From Streptomyces lavendulae subsp. lavendulae (GTDB lineage Bacteria > Actinomycetota > Actinomycetes > Streptomycetales > Streptomycetaceae), in assembly GCF_002803845.1 (NCBI RefSeq), contig NZ_CP024985.1, positions 1,674,001 through 1,738,000 on the forward strand: a stretch of 64,000 nucleotides of DNA. The letters are read 5' to 3'. The translations under genes and the position numbers were made by a program. A model generated the notes under the pieces. That model worked only from the letters and a program-made list of their open reading frames with translations. It ran no database searches and was not told where the DNA came from. Positions 60,656 through 64,000 of this stretch are shown in pieces; the first letter of the stretch is position 1; the number at the start of each line of letters is the position of its first letter.

Positions 60656-60671
60656 CCTGCGCCGAATGAGC

Positions 60672-60686
60672 GTTACCACCGGTAAC
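60672..60686. promoter_or_regulatory. GTTACC-N3-GGTAAC operator-like palindrome
   Basis: GTTACCACCGGTAAC is a perfect 6-3-6 palindrome between the predicted transcription start and the AAGGAGG ribosome-binding site. It suits a TetR-type roadblock repressor. Confidence 0.5.
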
Positions 60687-60699
60687 AAGGAGGCGGGGC

Positions 60700-62493
60700 A
60701 TGGCGGCTCGTACGGGCGGTTCCAGGCGCGCGTTCATCGCGGGCGCGGCGGCGACGACCGCGGGGGCCCTGTCGGCCGCGGGGGCGGGCACCGCGCGGGC
60801 GGCCGCGGAACCGGGCGCCGCCCCCGCGACGGGCCGGCGCACCGTCGCCGTCCTCGGCGGCGGGGTGGCCGGGATGACCGCCGCGCACGAGCTCGCCGAG
60901 CGCGGGTACTCCGTCACGGTGTACGAACGCCGGGCGCTCGGGGGCAAGGCCCGCAGCATGGACGTCCCCGGCAGCGCCCGGGGCGGGCGGCGCCCGCTGC
61001 CCGCGGAACACGGGTTCCGCTTCATCCCCGGCATCTACCGCAACCTGCCCGACACCCTGCGGCGCATCCCCTTCCCCGGCAACGCCAACGGGGTGTGGGA
61101 CAACCTCGTCGCCCCCCGCGAGATGATGTTCGCCCGCTCGGGCGGACGCGAGGACCTGCGCGCCCCCATCCCCTGGCCCGGCCACTCCCCCGCCCCGCTG
61201 ACGCCCGAGGAGATCGGCCGCGCCCTGACCGGGATCCTCCAGACCCTGGTCCGGCTGCCCGCGCACGAGACGGCGTACTTCGTCAACCGCGTGCTCGTCT
61301 TCCTCACCAGCTGCGAGGAGCGCCGCGAGGAGGTGTGGGAGCGCACCCCGTGGTGGGAGTTCACCCGGGCGGCGCGGATGTCGACCGAGTACCAGCGCAT
61401 CCTGGCGATCGGCGTGACCCGCAACATCGTGGCCACCAAGGCCGAGGAGGCCTCCACCCGCACCGTGGGCACCCTCGGCGAGGCCTTCGTCTTCAACCTG
61501 CTGGGGCGGGGCGCCGACGGCCCGCCGGACCGGATCCTCAACCTCCCCACCAACGAGGCCTGGATCACCCCGTGGGAGACCCACCTGCGCTCCCTCGGAG
61601 TGGAGTTCAGGATCGGCTGGAGCGTCGAGGAGGTCCGCTGCGAGGACGGCCGGGTGAGCGGGGTCGCGGTGCAGGAGCCGTCCGGGGCCCGCCGTACGGT
61701 CACCGCCGACCACTACGTCAGCGCGCTGCCCGTGGAACGCGCCCGCCGCACCTGGAGCCCGGCCCTGCGGGCCGCGGACCCGATGCTGGGGCGCTGCGAC
61801 GCACTGCGGACGGACTGGATGACCGGCATCCAGTTCTACCTCACCGAACGCGCCCCGCTCGTCCACGGACACCTCAACTGCATCGACTCACCCTGGTCGT
61901 TGACGGCGATCCAGCAGGCCGAGCACTGGCCCTCCCGCGACTTCGCCGCGGACTACGGCGACGGAACGGCCGTGGACTGCCTGTCCGTGGACGTCTCGGA
62001 ATGGGACAGGCCCGGGATCCTGTACGGGAAGACGGCCAAGGAGTGCACGCGCGAGGAGGTGGCCCGCGAGGTGTGGGCGCAGCTGAAGGCCTCCCTGAAC
62101 GACACCGGGACCACCGCGCTCCGGGACTCCGCGCTGCACTCCTGGTTCCTGGACCCCGGGGTCGACGGCCTCGGCACGCCGCACCCCACCAACGAGGACG
62201 AGCTGCTGATCCACCCCACCGGCACCTTCCACAACCGGCCGAGCGCGGGCACCCGCGTCCCCAACTTCTTCCTCAGCGGGGACTACGTGGCGGTCGACAT
62301 CGACCTCGCGACGATGGAGGGCGCGAACGCCTCGGCCCGGGCGGCGGTCAACGCCCTGCTGGACCGGGACGGTTCGGCGGCGGACCGGTGCACGGTCACC
62401 GGTCTTCACCGGGCACCCGAGCTGGAGTCCGCCCGGCGGCACGACCTGTGGCGCCACCGTCTCGGCCTGCGGAACGTCCTCGACCTGGGCTGA
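60700..62493 (+). CDS. Tat-exported FAD amine-oxidase-like protein
   Basis: A 597-residue flavoprotein with a Tat-like signal ([20 protein letters not shown]). The FAD fold follows at [40 protein letters not shown] and [14 protein letters not shown], as in hydroxysqualene dehydroxylase and carotenoid desaturase-like proteins. The C-terminal [22 protein letters not shown]-type segment (given to 20 residues) closes the FAD domain. ATG 60700 follows AAGGAGG. It may oxidise a lipid-like substrate outside or at the membrane. Its own promoter and palindrome precede it. Confidence 0.85.
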   Translation: MAARTGGSRRAFIAGAAATTAGALSAAGAGTARAAAEPGAAPATGRRTVAVLGGGVAGMTAAHELAERGYSVTVYERRALGGKARSMDVPGSARGGRRPLPAEHGFRFIPGIYRNLPDTLRRIPFPGNANGVWDNLVAPREMMFARSGGREDLRAPIPWPGHSPAPLTPEEIGRALTGILQTLVRLPAHETAYFVNRVLVFLTSCEERREEVWERTPWWEFTRAARMSTEYQRILAIGVTRNIVATKAEEASTRTVGTLGEAFVFNLLGRGADGPPDRILNLPTNEAWITPWETHLRSLGVEFRIGWSVEEVRCEDGRVSGVAVQEPSGARRTVTADHYVSALPVERARRTWSPALRAADPMLGRCDALRTDWMTGIQFYLTERAPLVHGHLNCIDSPWSLTAIQQAEHWPSRDFAADYGDGTAVDCLSVDVSEWDRPGILYGKTAKECTREEVAREVWAQLKASLNDTGTTALRDSALHSWFLDPGVDGLGTPHPTNEDELLIHPTGTFHNRPSAGTRVPNFFLSGDYVAVDIDLATMEGANASARAAVNALLDRDGSAADRCTVTGLHRAPELESARRHDLWRHRLGLRNVLDLG

Positions 62494-62516
62494 GCGGGAC
62501 GGGTTACCGTCGGGGC

Positions 62517-63335
62517 ATGACGACGGCGAGTGTGGGAGCGCTGCTGCGCACCTGGCGGGAGCGGCGCGGGATCAGCCAGCTGGAGCTGGCGGGCCGCGCC
62601 GACTCCTCGTCCCGGCACATCAGTTTCGTGGAGAACGGCCGGTCCCGGCCGAGCGAGGAGATGGTGCTGCGGCTCGCGGACCACCTCGACGTGCCGGTGC
62701 GGGAGCGCAACGCCCTGCTGCTGGCGGCCGGCTACGCACCCCGGTACGCGCACACCCCGCTGGACGCGCCCGCCATGGGTGCCCTGCGCGCGGGCATGGA
62801 GCAGCTGCTGACCGGCTACGAGCCGTACCCGGCGCTGGTGGTGGACGGGACCTACACGGTGGTGGCGGCCAACCGGGGCATCGCGATGCTGCTGGAGGGG
62901 GTGCCCGAGGACCTGCTGGAGCCGCCGCTCAACGCCATGCGGCTGACCCTGCACCCGCGCGGGCTGGCCCCCAGGATCCGCAACCTGCGCCAGTGGCGGG
63001 GCCACCTGCTGGCGCAGATGGAGCGGCAGATCGCGCTGGCGCGCTCGGAGCCGCTGCGCGCCCTGTACGAGGAGGTGGCGGCGTACCCGCTGCCGCCGGA
63101 GCCGGAGCCGGGATCCGGCACGCACCGGCCGGGCGGCCCGGACGACGCGGAGGCGCCCGTCCCGTACATCGCGCTGCCCCTGCTGATCGAGCACGACGGC
63201 CACCTGCTGTCGTTCGTGTCCTCGATCTCGACCTTCAACACGCCGCTGGACGTGACCGTCGCCGAGCTGGCCATCGAGACCTTCCTGCCGGCCGACCCGG
63301 CGACGGTGAAGTACCTGCGTTCACTGGGTCCCTGA
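62517..63335 (+). CDS. XRE-family regulator with MmyB-like ligand domain
   Basis: A 272-residue regulator with helix-turn-helix TWRERRGISQLELAGRADSS, then SRHISFVENGRSRPSEEM, and an MmyB-type domain (YPALVVDGTYTVVAANRGIA, LLEGVPEDLLEPPLNAMRLT). ATG 62517 is leaderless: TACCGT (62505-62510) ends 6 nt before it, only 20 bp after the oxidoreductase stop, so it could also be co-transcribed. A paralogue of the regulator at 23906-24895. Probably controls the adjacent flavoprotein gene. Confidence 0.9.
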   Translation: MTTASVGALLRTWRERRGISQLELAGRADSSSRHISFVENGRSRPSEEMVLRLADHLDVPVRERNALLLAAGYAPRYAHTPLDAPAMGALRAGMEQLLTGYEPYPALVVDGTYTVVAANRGIAMLLEGVPEDLLEPPLNAMRLTLHPRGLAPRIRNLRQWRGHLLAQMERQIALARSEPLRALYEEVAAYPLPPEPEPGSGTHRPGGPDDAEAPVPYIALPLLIEHDGHLLSFVSSISTFNTPLDVTVAELAIETFLPADPATVKYLRSLGP

Positions 63336-63746
63336 GCCGGCCGCGCGCAGCGCCAGCTGCTGGAGCAGCGCGAAGCCGGCGACCGTGAGCGCCTGCGCCG
63401 GGATCCACACCGCGCCGGCCGTGGTGGGCGAGAACCAGAGGACGAGGGAGAGCAGGCTGACGGCCGCCCAGGCGTAGTTGGCCTCGATGACGAACTTCAC
63501 CGGGAGGACCGGCGGCCGGCGGCGCGAGGCGAGCCGGCCGACGCCCGCGCCGTAGGCCGTGAGGAAGAGCCCGAGTCCCAGCAGGGTCGGCCCGGGAACG
63601 CCGAGCAGCCGGCCGAGGGGTGCGCCGAAGAGGGCGTAGGCGAGGCCGTTGCCGGTGGTGACCACGGCGTCGAGGGCGAGGAAGCGGCGCAGCGCGGTCT
63701 GCGGGACGGTGGTGCGGGCGAAACCGGCGAACAGGGTCGCGGACAT
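63321..63746 (-). CDS. small four-helix membrane protein
   Basis: A 141-residue membrane protein with four hydrophobic helices (FLALDAVVTTGNGLAYALFG, PTLLGLGLFLTAYGAGVG, YAWAAVSLLSLVLWFS and AVWIPAQALTVAGFALLQQL). No motif for a known activity is seen. It is usually labelled a hypothetical integral membrane protein in Streptomyces. It converges on the MmyB regulator gene with a 15-bp overlap. ATG 63746 has GGAGGCTGATCC upstream. Confidence 0.8.
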   Translation of the reverse strand: MSATLFAGFARTTVPQTALRRFLALDAVVTTGNGLAYALFGAPLGRLLGVPGPTLLGLGLFLTAYGAGVGRLASRRRPPVLPVKFVIEANYAWAAVSLLSLVLWFSPTTAGAVWIPAQALTVAGFALLQQLALRAAGSGTQ

Positions 63747-63937
63747 GGCGGATCAGCCTCCGTCGAGGTCGGTCGGTGGTGGTCGGGGTGCGGGTCCCGG
63801 GGCCGAGTGCGCGGCCCCGGAGCCCGTGGACCCCACTGTGCCCGCGCACGCGCGCAGGGGTCGATTACCTCCGGGGTCATGACGGGGCCCGGGGCCGCCT
63901 TTTGGGACGGCGCTGGTTGGGGGGCGGGAACGGCGGC

Positions 63938-63943
63938 TAGGCT
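63938..63943 (+). promoter_or_regulatory. -10 box of the gene at the right edge
   Basis: TAGGCT lies 53 bp before the GTG at 63996; a TTGGGG element 15 bp upstream could be a weak -35. The intervening leader is A+T-rich (GAAAACAAACTGATCG). Positions 63747-63980 otherwise show no gene. Confidence 0.4.
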
Positions 63944-63995
63944 GCGCTGAAAACAAACTGATCGAACGTCTTGTCGACATATGGAGAACGACCCC

Positions 63996-64000
63996 GTGCG
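63996..64000 (+). CDS. 5' end of a gene cut by the window edge
   Basis: GTG at 63996 preceded by ATGGAGAACG, whose GGAG is a suitable ribosome-binding site 9 nt away. An in-frame ATG at 63981 is the alternative start and has no Shine-Dalgarno. Only five bases of the gene are visible, so no product can be named. Confidence 0.35.

Overview
The window is very G+C-rich actinobacterial DNA and is almost certainly from a Streptomyces chromosome. The evidence is the codon use, an SsgA-family sporulation protein, a WhiB-like protein, GTG and TTG starts, many genes with TANNNT boxes 6-7 nt before the start codon, a LigD-type primase and ligase, and lineage-typical families (MAB_1171c-type membrane protein, MmyB-type regulators). 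No transposase, phage gene, integrase, rRNA or CRISPR array was seen. I could run no searches, so families are assigned by reading motifs.

1-9 kb: a four-gene minus-strand acyl-CoA operon (AMACR-type racemase, LLM/F420 oxidoreductase, acyl-CoA dehydrogenase, thiolase) is read from one promoter whose spacer holds an AACnnGTT palindrome. It is followed by a YjbR-like protein, a saccharopine-dehydrogenase-like reductase, endonuclease V, a YCII protein, a secreted BNR-type protein and a two-domain Fe-S protein. 9.5-24 kb: SsgA-like protein, ABC-F ATPase, acyl-ACP desaturase with twin operators, WhiB-like protein, HAD-like phosphatase, quinone-reductase-like protein, divergent LigD polymerase and ATP-dependent DNA ligase, FAD oxidoreductase, NUDIX hydrolase, GOLPH3-like protein, a DHA2 efflux pump with a fused C-terminal winged helix, and a GH4 glycosidase downstream of a pair of palindromes.

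24-41 kb: an MmyB-type regulator divergent from a regulator / ImmA-IrrE-like metallopeptidase / seven-helix membrane protein triad, a DUF4239 membrane protein with a proline-rich partner, a MarR regulator, a NarL-type two-component system, a GT87-like membrane enzyme, metG, a membrane-anchored sigma-like protein, and a divergent ECF sigma factor coupled to a winged-helix protein.

41-46.6 kb is the most interesting part. A 1214-residue kinase-like plus UPF1-type SF1 helicase protein overlaps by 4 nt a 549-residue PLD-fold protein, directly beside two tandem identical tRNA-Leu(GAG) genes. The architecture matches the Mokosh type I anti-phage system (MkoA/MkoB). Here the kinase lacks its catalytic and metal-binding Asp residues, and the PLD domain lacks the His and Lys of HKD. 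That suggests a helicase with two pseudo-enzyme modules, a variant that deserves testing.

46.8-64 kb: FabH-like synthase, FdhD, thioredoxin-like [2Fe-2S] protein, SBF-like transporter with divergent LysR regulator, fatty-acyl-CoA ligase, a Liv-type ABC importer whose two permeases and LivF ATPase are fused into one 944-residue chain, aldo/keto reductase, ricin-type lectin domain, a frameshifted methyltransferase remnant coupled to a pterin dehydratase, a Tat-exported FAD amine-oxidase-like protein, an MmyB-type regulator, a small membrane protein and the first bases of one more gene.
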